A DNA stretch of 64,000 nucleotides from positions 1 through 64,000 of the forward strand of contig JANQFZ010000046.1 in NCBI GenBank assembly GCA_028277605.1, read 5' to 3'. The notes under the pieces are model-generated. The model did no database searches. It saw only the letters and a list, made by a program, of their open reading frames with translations, and was not told the DNA's origin. Origin of the DNA: Vallitaleaceae bacterium. Lineage in GTDB: Bacteria; Bacillota; Clostridia; Lachnospirales; Vallitaleaceae. A program made the translations under genes and the position numbers. This document shows, piece by piece, positions 18,814-26,773 of the stretch; position 1 is the stretch's first letter, and each line of letters opens with the position of its first letter.

Positions 18814-18842
18814 ATTATATTACGTTATAATACAAATTGCAA
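18814..18842 (-). promoter_or_regulatory. Promoter of the kinase/importer operon with operator in the spacer
   Basis: On the minus strand, TTGCAA (18837-18842), a 17-base spacer and TATAAT (18814-18819) form a sigma-A promoter 44 bases before the kinase start. The spacer holds TTGTATTATAACGTAATA (18818-18835). The identical 18 bases recur at 19050-19067, and the first 12 recur at the divergent deglycase promoter. Binding of the GntR-type regulator at 19113 here would block RNA polymerase; this is inference. Confidence 0.7.
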
Positions 18843-18976
18843 TGGTAATTTTTATTTTTTTGTATAATTTGTATGTTTTCTACATTATATTGCATTATTT
18901 TTGTAGTTCTTAGCCATATTAGAATGTTGAATTGTATTTGGTACTTTCACCAAAGATACTAGTCCTTATAATTTTA

Positions 18977-19039
18977 CAAAAAAAATAGATTAATCGAACA
19001 CCATTATGAACTGGTGATACGACTAATCTATTTTTTTGA
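18977..19039 (-). terminator. Terminator of the GntR regulator gene
   Basis: A long stem (AAAAAAATAGATTA pairing with TAATCTATTTTTTT) encloses a second inner stem (caccat/ctggtg region). It follows the regulator stop at 19113 by about 75 bases. T tracts at both ends make it bidirectional. Confidence 0.8.
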
Positions 19040-19049
19040 TTGGAATAAT

Positions 19050-19067
19050 TATTACGTTATAATACAA
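19050..19067 (-). promoter_or_regulatory. Second operator copy downstream of the regulator gene
   Basis: Exact 18-base copy of the motif in the kinase promoter spacer. It is placed between the regulator stop and its terminator, 232 bases from the first copy. No promoter elements surround it. It may be an auxiliary site allowing cooperative binding or looping. Confidence 0.55.
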
Positions 19068-19112
19068 TTATTGGCAAATGTTAAGTATTACACTTGTACT
19101 TATCCATTAATC

Positions 19113-19832
19113 TTATATTATCATTTTATATTTTTTAGGATTCACAACTTGTCGGCAATTATGTATGGAATTACCCATTTTATCATAGCAAACACCTCTT
19201 AATAAGAGTAATGGTGTATTACTTTCTATATTCAATAATTCTGCTTCTTTATCCGTTGCATAACAGACATCTAACTCTGTTCTTCCTACAGATGGAATGA
19301 TATTATGATGATCTAACAGGTTATACAATGAGCCTTCTAAATCATTAGTTAAAAGATAAGAATACTCAGTTGAAAAATGTGTATCTTCAACCATAACAGG
19401 TTCTCCGTCACAAAATCTTATACGCTTGATTGACAATATGTTGGTAATACTATCGTCCAAGCCCAACTCTCTTCTATCTCTATCTGTTGCATTAATCAAT
19501 CCAGCAAAAATTAAAGCAGCTGATGGCACCTTACCTAATATTTCACACGACTGACTAAATCCCATAAATTTTTTCATGTTTTTTACTAGCTTAACCTCTG
19601 ATACAAAAGTTCCAACGCCTTGTTGTTTAACCAGATAGCCTTCTTCTACCAACTCGCCTATAGCTTTTCTTACAGTAATTCTACTAACTTCATATTTTTC
19701 ACTTAATTCTAATTCAGTAAGTATCTTGTCACCTGAATTAAGAATATTATTATTAATATCCTCTTTGATAGATTCTATAAGTTGTCGGTATAAAGGCTCA
19801 CTCGAATTTTTATCAAGTGGTGTTTTTTTCAT
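19113..19832 (-). CDS. GntR/HutC-family transcriptional regulator with UTRA domain
   Basis: Regulator of about 239 residues. The N-terminal winged helix-turn-helix is GntR type (EPLYRQLIESIKEDI, ELELSEKYEVSRITVRKAI, GYLVKQQGVGTFV). The C-terminal UTRA ligand-binding domain has ILSIKRIRFCDGEPVMVEDT and LLLLRGVCYDK. UTRA domains typically sense sugar phosphates or related small molecules, and FrlR of the fructoselysine system is of this type. It probably controls the flanking promoters through the TTGTATTATAAC motif. The start was placed at the second methionine, since AAAGGATG lies at correct spacing for it. It sits between the kinase operon and the divergent second deglycase. Confidence 0.92.
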   Translation of the reverse strand: MKKTPLDKNSSEPLYRQLIESIKEDINNNILNSGDKILTELELSEKYEVSRITVRKAIGELVEEGYLVKQQGVGTFVSEVKLVKNMKKFMGFSQSCEILGKVPSAALIFAGLINATDRDRRELGLDDSITNILSIKRIRFCDGEPVMVEDTHFSTEYSYLLTNDLEGSLYNLLDHHNIIPSVGRTELDVCYATDKEAELLNIESNTPLLLLRGVCYDKMGNSIHNCRQVVNPKKYKMII

Positions 19833-20022
19833 TGCTTTCATCCTTTTATAATATAATATATTCTCAACTTACTCATTTCTAGTATATCATAATAAATAAA
19901 AAAAACAAAGACATATTACAACAACTAGATTTGGTAGTTAATTTTAGCATTAATATACAAATATTCTATATTTTTTTTGTTTAAAATAGCCCTAGTTCTT
20001 TAAGTTAATAGATAATATAAGC

Positions 20023-20051
20023 TTGATTGTATTATAACATTATGATACAAT
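20023..20051 (+). promoter_or_regulatory. Promoter of the second deglycase with a palindromic operator
   Basis: TTGATT (20023-20028), 17 bases, TACAAT (20046-20051). The 24-base near-palindrome at 20027-20050 begins TTGTATTATAAC and ends with the mirrored GATACAA. It fills the spacer and is the most complete version of the cluster's operator motif. Confidence 0.65.
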
Positions 20052-20103
20052 ATATATTGTCGTAACATAATCATCATCTATACTATTGAAGGAGGCAGGC
20101 TAA

Positions 20104-21096
20104 GTGTTTAATTTTAACGAGAAAGAGTTTTTACAAGTAGAACAAAACGGATTAAACATAATACAAGACGTGGAAAACATAGTTGATACTATCTGTAAAG
20201 TAGGTTATAGTAATATATTCTTTGTAGGCATTGGTGGAACTATTGCTTATGCAAAACAAACAGAAACTATTGTAAAATCTCGTTCTACACTGGATCTTCA
20301 TGTTGAAAATGCTGCTGATTTAGTAGCTTTTGGCAATTGTCACCTTAACAAAGATACTATTGTAATCATTGAATCAAAATCTGGAGATACCAAAGAAATT
20401 GTTCATGCTGTAGATTATGTCCATAAGATAGGGGCAAAAGTTATTGGATATATTGGAAATCCAAAATCTATTTTGTCTGAAAAAGTTGACTATGTTATCC
20501 ATGGTAATAGCGGTCCATACTATTATTGGTTTAGTGCAGCACTTAGATTGATGTATCATAAAGGTGAGTTTGATAATTACATAGACTTTATCAAGAACAT
20601 TCAAAACCTTCCCGTTATCCTCAGTCAAGTACAAAAGGATGCAGACGAAAAATGTGAAGCATATGCAGAAAAATACAAAGATGCTCCTATTCAGTATTTT
20701 ATAGGTTCTGGTAACTTAGAAGGATGGGCTTATTGTTATGCTATGTGTATATTAGAGGAAATGCAATGGATGCGTACTAAATTCGTATCGGGTTCAGATT
20801 TCTTTCATGGAACTTTAGAAGTTATTGACAGAGATACAAGTGTCATTCTTTTTAAAGGAGAGGATAACTCCCGTCAAATCATGAATCGTGTAGATAATTT
20901 TGTTCAGAAAATCAGTGCAAACGTTACTGTTTTTGATACAAAAGATTATGCGCTAGATACTATTGATAAGAATTATAGAGGTTTGATTTCTCCATTTGTG
21001 ATGCGAGCCATCTGCCAAAGAATATCGGTTCATCTTGAACACAAAAGAAGACATCCTCTTGAGATTAGAAGATATTATAGATGTTTAGATTACTAA
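20104..21096 (+). CDS. Second SIS-domain deglycase, FrlB-like
   Basis: Protein of 330 residues with two SIS domains, homologous to the gene at 13393. Visible motifs are FFVGIGGTIAYAKQTE, IIESKSGDTKEIVHA and DFFHGTLEVIDRD, the last matching FHGPFE of FrlB. It starts with GTG, eight bases after GGAGG. It is transcribed away from the rest of the cluster but from a promoter carrying the same operator motif. In enteric bacteria two related deglycases handle fructoselysine 6-phosphate and glucoselysine 6-phosphate; a similar split is possible here, as inference. Confidence 0.8.
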   Translation: MFNFNEKEFLQVEQNGLNIIQDVENIVDTICKVGYSNIFFVGIGGTIAYAKQTETIVKSRSTLDLHVENAADLVAFGNCHLNKDTIVIIESKSGDTKEIVHAVDYVHKIGAKVIGYIGNPKSILSEKVDYVIHGNSGPYYYWFSAALRLMYHKGEFDNYIDFIKNIQNLPVILSQVQKDADEKCEAYAEKYKDAPIQYFIGSGNLEGWAYCYAMCILEEMQWMRTKFVSGSDFFHGTLEVIDRDTSVILFKGEDNSRQIMNRVDNFVQKISANVTVFDTKDYALDTIDKNYRGLISPFVMRAICQRISVHLEHKRRHPLEIRRYYRCLDY

Positions 21097-21140
21097 TTCT
21101 TACTAAAATGCCTTTGCATTATTATAATTAATAATCATTA

Positions 21141-21187
21141 TATTATAAGTCAAATCTCTGTTAAAACCAGTGATTTGACTTATAATA
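21141..21187 (+). terminator. Hairpin after the second deglycase gene
   Basis: A 16-base stem (tattataagtcaaatc/gatttgacttataata) lies 45 bases after the stop. It has no clear T run and may serve convergent genes from both sides. Confidence 0.5.
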
Positions 21188-21259
21188 TTGAGCATCTCTT
21201 AACTATGAGTATTCACATTTTTGTCTTACTAGGTATAATTACTATAATAAACTAAGACC

Positions 21260-21883
21260 TTATAAAAAAGGGTTATTCTTTATTTCTTCTCCTATAGTTG
21301 TTTTTGGGCCATGACCTGGATAAACGATCGTATTGGGATCAAGGCATAGAAGTTTTTTCTTAATATTTTCAGATAAATTTTCTGGTCCATTATAAAAGGC
21401 TGAAGTACCAATAGAACGATTAAATAGGGTATCTCCTGAAATAAGCACACCCTCCTTCTCAAGATAAAAGCATAAGCTAGCTTCTGTATGTCCAGGTACT
21501 AATAAAGTCTTGAACTCAAATTGCCCTACTTGTATGATCTCATTTTCTCTCATAACTTTGTCAGGCTGAAAAGAAATCTTTTGAAGCAGATATTGATCGG
21601 ATAAATTTTTGGCTGGATCCGTTAGGTATATAACTTCATCTTCATGTATCATAACTACAGGCTTACCTTGTAACGCACACTTTACTTCTTCAACTGCTCC
21701 TATATGATCATAATGACCATGTGTCAGTAAAATATATTCTATTTCATAATGCGGCTCGAGTTGTTCTAAAATACGCTCAGCTTCTGACCCAGGATCAACA
21801 ATGACTCCTTTATTGCTCTCCTCATCGACTAATATATAGCAATTGGTATCTATATCTCCTGTGACAATGGTTTTTATTATCAT
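21260..21883 (-). CDS. MBL-fold metallohydrolase, glyoxalase II-like
   Basis: Single-domain metallo-beta-lactamase fold protein of 207 residues. The metal-binding motif is in LLTHGHYDHIGAV, with further ligands in VPGHTEASLCFYL, ISGDTLF and VYPGHGPKT. This family includes hydroxyacylglutathione hydrolase-like enzymes found in bacteria lacking glutathione, where the true thioester substrate is unknown. The start was placed at the second methionine, seven bases after AGGAGGG. It is isolated between a hairpin and a membrane protein gene, and its context gives no clue to a pathway. Confidence 0.88.
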   Translation of the reverse strand: MIIKTIVTGDIDTNCYILVDEESNKGVIVDPGSEAERILEQLEPHYEIEYILLTHGHYDHIGAVEEVKCALQGKPVVMIHEDEVIYLTDPAKNLSDQYLLQKISFQPDKVMRENEIIQVGQFEFKTLLVPGHTEASLCFYLEKEGVLISGDTLFNRSIGTSAFYNGPENLSENIKKKLLCLDPNTIVYPGHGPKTTIGEEIKNNPFL

Positions 21884-21990
21884 CGTCATCCCTCCTAACT
21901 TATATTTCTATGATTTACTTTATTACCATTATTCTTATAAGGCTAATCTATAAAAGATAATTATACATAATGAAATCAACCCATTAGTAG

Positions 21991-22398
21991 TTAATTATTT
22001 GAGATTGAAGCATAGTGATTGTTTTTATATAGACTGACAATGCCTGCTGCCAATACTAATGCACCATGTAAAAAACCACCAGTAATTATCATAACACCGC
22101 CCCATATAATACCAACGATTGCCCATCCTTTATTTGCTTTTTTAACACCAAAAACGATAAACCAACCAACTACATTGATTAAAATCATTAAAATAATAGT
22201 TACAAAAAAAAATGTTCCTACGTAATTCATAGAAAAATTATGGCTAATACTTTTATGAATATGACCAAAAATCAATGTACTATTAAATTGATTAAAAACA
22301 TAAAAGGCTAACAAGCCAATAAGACTTAACAAAATATGAGTAATAACGCCTGCCAAACTTAAGCCAAATTCTACATTAGTTGAATACTTTGAACTCAT
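21991..22398 (-). CDS. Small membrane protein, DUF4064-like
   Basis: Integral membrane protein of 135 residues with four predicted membrane segments (residues about 12-35, 60-85, 92-108, 110-125). The pattern of glycine-rich helices (GWAIVGIIWGGVMIITGG) and short cytoplasmic ends resembles DUF4064 proteins, but I am not certain of the family. No catalytic motif is visible. The start follows AAGGAAGGGT. Confidence 0.6.
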   Translation of the reverse strand: MSSKYSTNVEFGLSLAGVITHILLSLIGLLAFYVFNQFNSTLIFGHIHKSISHNFSMNYVGTFFFVTIILMILINVVGWFIVFGVKKANKGWAIVGIIWGGVMIITGGFLHGALVLAAGIVSLYKNNHYASISNN

Positions 22399-22701
22399 AA
22401 TACCCTTCCTTTTTAAATTAATAATAACTATATGTACTACCTTTATGATACTCGCATGTTACTGTTCTATTCTATACCATTCTTTAGTAGTAAGCAATAT
22501 ATCTATATCAAATTTATTTGATTGTATTTCCCGTTCAAGAAATAAAACATTTATATTACTCTATTTGTTAAAAAATTATTAAATCACTTTGCTATTGCTT
22601 TGTTTTTCATACCATAAGTATTTAGTACTATATGTTAATTATTGGAATATATGTTAAAATATACTATGGATAATTTTTTGTTTGAACAGAGGGGTGAGAA
22701 A

Positions 22702-23610
22702 ATGAAATTATCTTATTTATATGCTATCCCAGTTATTTTTCTAATCTATATCCTCCTAGACATATTTTTATTTAAAACAAATAAAAAATTATTTACTTAC
22801 AAACGACTTTCCTATTATCTCATTTATATTGTTCTTTACATCACTTTTATTAATCATACCACTTTTAATAACTTTAATGACAGTTATCTAGGTATCCCAA
22901 GCGGTTACTGGTTTGTCTTTGTTACTTTTATAGGTTCATTTTTCATTGCTTTTCTATTAGACATTATATTTATTTCTCAAAGAAGCATCAGCGAAATTAC
23001 AACCAAAGGGATTAAACTCAGCAGTGAAGATAGAAATGTTGTAGAAAAACAAACAAATTTTCTTAAACATTTTAATCAAATTATTTTAGCAGAAAACGAA
23101 ATAATACAAAACCTTGACGAATATATTAAGATTGAGGGCATAAATTATGTAGAGGGCTTACTTAGATTTTTAAAAAATCAAGAAGACATTAACTATGATG
23201 AAATACAAATCCTAGAAAACTATTTAAACAGCTATTTTAAGGTTCAAAAATCAGAATCCAAGGTTTATGTCTATTCTTATGATGCCTTAGATGATTTAAT
23301 CCATGACTTTCAATTTAAGCATAAGGATTTTACAACATTACAAAAAGCACTTCATAATAATAAGGATAATCGATTTTTCATAGCAGATTGGAATACTATT
23401 CACAAAAAAAGTAAAGACCACCATATTTTATGTTTTTGTTATAATTATCAGGTTTTAGGGAAAAATGTTATTATTGCTATTGAATCAAGGTATGCCGTAG
23501 AGGATTATGAATTATTAATTATATCTAACATACTTAAAGTTTATGAAACGTATTTATTTATTTCCGGATTCAAAGTTGAAATGGCGTTAGAAAATGATAT
23601 TCAATCATAA
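22702..23610 (+). CDS. Membrane-anchored protein of unknown function
   Basis: About 302 residues from the ATG at 22702, chosen because GGGGTGAG lies just upstream. Three hydrophobic segments occur in the first 90 residues. A soluble, predicted cytoplasmic part follows, containing many asparagine and lysine residues. Its last third (HHILCFCYNYQVLGKNVII, then DYELLIISNILKVYETYLF) has the alternating strand-helix look of a GAF-like sensor domain, but this is only a guess. No kinase, cyclase or DNA-binding motif follows. Two small related genes lie directly downstream and may be co-transcribed. Confidence 0.7.
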   Translation: MKLSYLYAIPVIFLIYILLDIFLFKTNKKLFTYKRLSYYLIYIVLYITFINHTTFNNFNDSYLGIPSGYWFVFVTFIGSFFIAFLLDIIFISQRSISEITTKGIKLSSEDRNVVEKQTNFLKHFNQIILAENEIIQNLDEYIKIEGINYVEGLLRFLKNQEDINYDEIQILENYLNSYFKVQKSESKVYVYSYDALDDLIHDFQFKHKDFTTLQKALHNNKDNRFFIADWNTIHKKSKDHHILCFCYNYQVLGKNVIIAIESRYAVEDYELLIISNILKVYETYLFISGFKVEMALENDIQS

Positions 23611-23657
23611 ATTATTATGCTATAATAATTATATAAGTAAAGGTTGGTGTTATACAT

Positions 23658-23840
23658 ATGAGTAATAAAGATTTTACATTTGAAGCACTGAAAGAGAGAA
23701 ATAAGCGATTATTACAGGATGGCATACGACCCATCAAAGTCTCAGAAGAAATTAAGCACCATTCTCAAATTTACCAAATCATTGAAATGAGTCAAAGACT
23801 ATTAGAAAAACCTACATTTGTAAAAAACAGAATATCTTAA
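23658..23840 (+). CDS. Small protein, first of a tandem paralogous pair
   Basis: Predicted 60-residue hydrophilic protein, highly charged and helical. The N-terminal half (FTFEALKERNKRLLQDGIRP) is repeated with changes in the next gene, which argues that both are truly translated. No known family recognised. It begins with ATG and has an AAAGGTTGG element upstream, 48 bases after the membrane protein. Confidence 0.65.
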   Translation: MSNKDFTFEALKERNKRLLQDGIRPIKVSEEIKHHSQIYQIIEMSQRLLEKPTFVKNRIS

Positions 23841-23890
23841 CAGGCATCATCTGTCCTAATTGCATATACTAAACTTAGGGAGATGATATT

Positions 23891-24055
23891 ATGACACAAC
23901 AATTTACTTATCAACAACTGAAAGAAAGAAACCGAAGATTATTAAAAAAAGGCATCCAACCCATTCAACTCAATATAGATAAAAACAAATTTTCTTTAAA
24001 TGCTTTGATTGCAGAGAGTGAGTCCCTTTTAAGAAAACTTAAAAACCTTTGTTAA
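23891..24055 (+). CDS. Small protein, second of a tandem paralogous pair
   Basis: Predicted 54-residue protein. Its N-terminal segment FTYQQLKERNRRLLKKGIQP aligns residue for residue with that of the gene at 23658, while the C-terminal part (SLNALIAESESLLRKLKNL) is different. The conservation of this segment supports translation. The ATG follows TTAGGGAGATGA. It is directly followed by a terminator. The function is unknown; the charged helical form suggests protein-protein interaction. Confidence 0.65.
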   Translation: MTQQFTYQQLKERNRRLLKKGIQPIQLNIDKNKFSLNALIAESESLLRKLKNLC

Positions 24056-24056
24056 A

Positions 24057-24099
24057 ACAAGAACCTCGACACCTAATAAAGGACTCGAGGCTTCTTTTG
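24057..24099 (+). terminator. Terminator after the small paralogous genes
   Basis: Stem aagaacctcga/tcgaggcttctt with a T run (24096-24099), starting two bases after the last stop codon. Confidence 0.85.
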
Positions 24100-24127
24100 T
24101 GCACTGTTTTATTTCTCAATTATTTCA

Positions 24128-24547
24128 TTACTCAATCAATGGAAGAATATAATTCATTAGCTGTTCATTGTTATTGAGACACCTAGGTCCCATAAGACTT
24201 CCGTTTAACCCGTTTAATTTTAGATGTTTAAAGGCAAGCGGACTGTCTGGATTTTGTTCTAAGGTTTTTAGGTTTTTTAAAAACATGAAGTTACGTTTTT
24301 TTACTTCCTTTTTTTTGCCTTTCATATACTTTTCACCTTGACTCATTACTCTTTCCATGGGTATATTGACTTCAATGACTTCACATTGAAATACTATTTG
24401 TTGTACAGGAGATCCAATATACATCAATACATAATCGCCTACTTCTACTTTGCTACTTATTGGCCACGCAATTTTTTCCTCTGTATTAAATGCTGATATC
24501 ACATCATACAACTTAATATTCGCTGGATATAACCAGTATCTCAACAT
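24128..24547 (-). CDS. EVE/PUA-like domain protein
   Basis: Protein of 139 residues composed of one EVE-type (PUA-like) domain. It opens with RYWLYPANIKLYDVISAF and continues with WPISSKVEVGDYVLMYIG, QCEVIEVNI and LKLNGLNGSLMGPRCL. EVE domains bind modified bases in DNA or RNA and are often found in restriction or defence contexts, but solitary copies of unknown role are common. The start ATG at 24547 has AAAGGAGGG five bases upstream. No defence genes adjoin it here. Confidence 0.75.
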   Translation of the reverse strand: MLRYWLYPANIKLYDVISAFNTEEKIAWPISSKVEVGDYVLMYIGSPVQQIVFQCEVIEVNIPMERVMSQGEKYMKGKKKEVKKRNFMFLKNLKTLEQNPDSPLAFKHLKLNGLNGSLMGPRCLNNNEQLMNYILPLIE

Positions 24548-24581
24548 CAACACCCTCCTTTAACTTTCAGTTCAAACCTAT

Positions 24582-25253
24582 TTAATCCACTTGATAAAAT
24601 CTATAATGAGCAATAATATGTCCATCATTATACCACGCTAATAAACAATCTTCCTCTTTAGGATGTCTATAGGCATTATGGATAACATAAGGAACTCCAT
24701 CCTTCCCTCTTCTATCTGATATAATAGCAATATGATCCGGTTTCTTTAAAACTACAATATCTCCACCCTGCCATTCTGTTAGGTTGTCTTTATCATATGG
24801 AATAACACTTGTAGTGAGTGAAACTGCATATTTCTTAAAAAAGACATTCTGATTCTTAACTCTTCTAAAATCAATATTTGGATCAGGCTTATCAATTCTT
24901 GAATAATCCTCTAAATGCTTCTTAATATCCTCATCCATATAGGCTTTTAAGTCGTATCCCATATGCTTTAAGGCTCTCCATATAACATCCGTACAGACAC
25001 CTTCATCGTCTGGTGGGTACCCACCAGCATAATATGCACTTTTATAGTTGGTTCGATTTTTAACTTCTTTTCTTGCCCCTTCTAGCAGGTCATCTCTATC
25101 ATTTAGCCCATCCTGATCTAAATCGTTGGTGACGTGAAGCGTCTCAATCACAAGGGTCGGTCTGATAAAATAGAAAACATCTTGATGGATATATGCATTG
25201 ATACCTAGAAATAACCCTCCTATAAGTATAATAAATATATAAAACTTCTTCAT
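24582..25253 (-). CDS. DUF1287-family exported protein
   Basis: Protein of 223 residues with an N-terminal hydrophobic signal or anchor (MKKFYIFIILIGGLFLGI). The DUF1287 core contains YYAGGYPPDDEGVCTDVIW with the conserved cysteine, then GGDIVVLKK, DHIAIISDRR and the VIHNAY histidine. This resembles an NlpC/P60-like cysteine-histidine arrangement, so it may be an amidase acting at the cell wall; that is inference. A calcium-loop-like DLDQDGLNDRDD lies before the core. Confidence 0.8.
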   Translation of the reverse strand: MKKFYIFIILIGGLFLGINAYIHQDVFYFIRPTLVIETLHVTNDLDQDGLNDRDDLLEGARKEVKNRTNYKSAYYAGGYPPDDEGVCTDVIWRALKHMGYDLKAYMDEDIKKHLEDYSRIDKPDPNIDFRRVKNQNVFFKKYAVSLTTSVIPYDKDNLTEWQGGDIVVLKKPDHIAIISDRRGKDGVPYVIHNAYRHPKEEDCLLAWYNDGHIIAHYRFYQVD

Positions 25254-25356
25254 AAGCTTTATTCATCCTAACTTGTGTGCAATTAATTGTGTCGAATATA
25301 TTGGCTACAAAATTGAATAAACTTGTTTATATCTATTTTGCTTTTAAAAGCTACAA

Positions 25357-25677
25357 TTACTCTGCAATAACTGCTGTTCCTGAAGCTGTGACCATGATCA
25401 TGTTGCCGCCTTGTCCAAGAACCTCATAATCTAAATCGACACCAACCACTGCATTGGCTCCTAATTCAGAAGCTCTATTTTCTAGTTCTCTTAGAGCTGT
25501 CTGTCTTGCTTCAATAAGCTCTCCTTCATAAGAATTAGAACGTCCACCAAAAAAGTTTGTTAAACCTGCTGCGAAATCCTTTACAAAATTGATACCTGAA
25601 ATAACCTCTCCAAAGGCAATCCCTTTATATTCCACAATTCTTTTCCCTTCAATAGTAGGTGTTGTTGTAATAATCAT
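25357..25677 (-). CDS. YbjQ/UPF0145 family protein
   Basis: Small 106-residue cytoplasmic protein of the UPF0145 (putative heavy-metal-binding) family. Characteristic runs are [40 protein letters not shown] and [12 protein letters not shown]. The family forms pentamers and its function is not settled. AGGAGG precedes the ATG. It stands alone between gene groups. Confidence 0.9.
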   Translation of the reverse strand: MIITTTPTIEGKRIVEYKGIAFGEVISGINFVKDFAAGLTNFFGGRSNSYEGELIEARQTALRELENRASELGANAVVGVDLDYEVLGQGGNMIMVTASGTAVIAE

Positions 25678-25772
25678 TTCATGACCTCCTGCTTAGATTA
25701 TATAATTAGTTTTATGATCTCATCATATCATATTCTTTTACTATACACAATTTTTTCAAGTTTATACTCTTA

Positions 25773-25803
25773 AACAAAAAAAATGCTAGAAACTCTAGCA
25801 TTT
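25773..25803 (-). terminator. Terminator overlapping the end of the nucleoside hydrolase gene
   Basis: Perfect stem aaatgctaga/tctagcattt (25781-25803) followed on the minus strand by eight T residues. The TAG stop codon of the upstream gene (25795-25797) and its last cysteine codon form part of the stem. Confidence 0.85.
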
Positions 25804-26703
25804 AACCTGTTTATTATTATTTAATTGCTTTGCTAAGCGATCCAACATATCATGAAACAATGCATTAAACCGATCTAAATCTACTATTTTTGTTGGAAGA
25901 TCAATTACTTTATAGGTTTCAGCATTCTTTTCAATGTCCTCTGGAATATAGCCTTCCTTAAAGTTTTCTTCATTTAATGCAACTCGATAACTACTCGTTT
26001 CAAAAAGCTCTGGATTTGTTAAATAAATAGCTGTTACAAGATCCCAATTATGAAATCCTTTTTCCCTGAATCTAGACCCAATATATTCAATCCAATCCAT
26101 TAAAATAGGCATTAAGTAGTCCGACAACTGGTTATGCTTTGCTTCTAGCTTATTAAGTTCATCTTCTCCGAACCATGCTTGCAACGTGGTTTGAGAAGAA
26201 AGTACGCTAAGTTTTTTTCCATATTTAAACACTTGGTAAGCGGAATGATAAGCACAGCTAAAATTCAACTCTCTGCATAGAACACCATTGATATAAAGAG
26301 GTTCCGTGATGCCTCCCATCACAATAATTCTTTTTGCTTTATCAAAAAATTCATGGTCTTTTAAATAGGCACAATAAAGATTATGTAAAGAACCAATAGC
26401 GATAACTACAACTTCATTAGGATAGGTATTTACTTGCTCAACAAGATAATCTGCTGCTTCACTTTGCAAAATATCAGGTGTTCTAGCTCCTCTAAGCACT
26501 TTGACATCGTCTATACCTAAATCTCTTAACATCTGTAAGGTATTATCATAAACAACATGAAGCTTATTATTGGCAAATGTCGTTGTTACTCCAAGCAAGT
26601 CAATTTCTGGATGTGCATAAAGATACATAAAGGTTAATCCGTCGTCCACATCTGATCGTAAAACAGACATAGTATTATCACAATCTAATATAACTTTGTT
26701 CAT
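25795..26703 (-). CDS. Nucleoside hydrolase family protein
   Basis: Member of the inosine-uridine nucleoside hydrolase family, 302 residues. These enzymes cleave the N-glycosidic bond of ribonucleosides using a calcium ion held by aspartates. The N-terminal metal site is DCDNTMSVLRSDVDDG, a known variant in which several residues separate the first DxD from the DD pair. Later segments are VVVIAIGSLHNL, IIVMGGITEP and WDLVTAIYLTNPEL, whose aspartate completes the site. It is last in a sugar-catabolism cluster, so the real substrate may be a glycoside related to that pathway. Translation ends inside the terminator hairpin. Confidence 0.85.
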   Translation of the reverse strand: MNKVILDCDNTMSVLRSDVDDGLTFMYLYAHPEIDLLGVTTTFANNKLHVVYDNTLQMLRDLGIDDVKVLRGARTPDILQSEAADYLVEQVNTYPNEVVVIAIGSLHNLYCAYLKDHEFFDKAKRIIVMGGITEPLYINGVLCRELNFSCAYHSAYQVFKYGKKLSVLSSQTTLQAWFGEDELNKLEAKHNQLSDYLMPILMDWIEYIGSRFREKGFHNWDLVTAIYLTNPELFETSSYRVALNEENFKEGYIPEDIEKNAETYKVIDLPTKIVDLDRFNALFHDMLDRLAKQLNNNKQVKC

Positions 26704-26773
26704 ACATTTCCCTCCTATTATTCTATATAACCTGCTATATTATGTACTGTAAAATTTAATGTATCCTTCTGTA

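Noticed and set aside
24128-24547. EVE-domain gene as part of a defence island
   Set aside because: EVE domains occur in defence genes, but the neighbours (DUF1287, small proteins) give no support.
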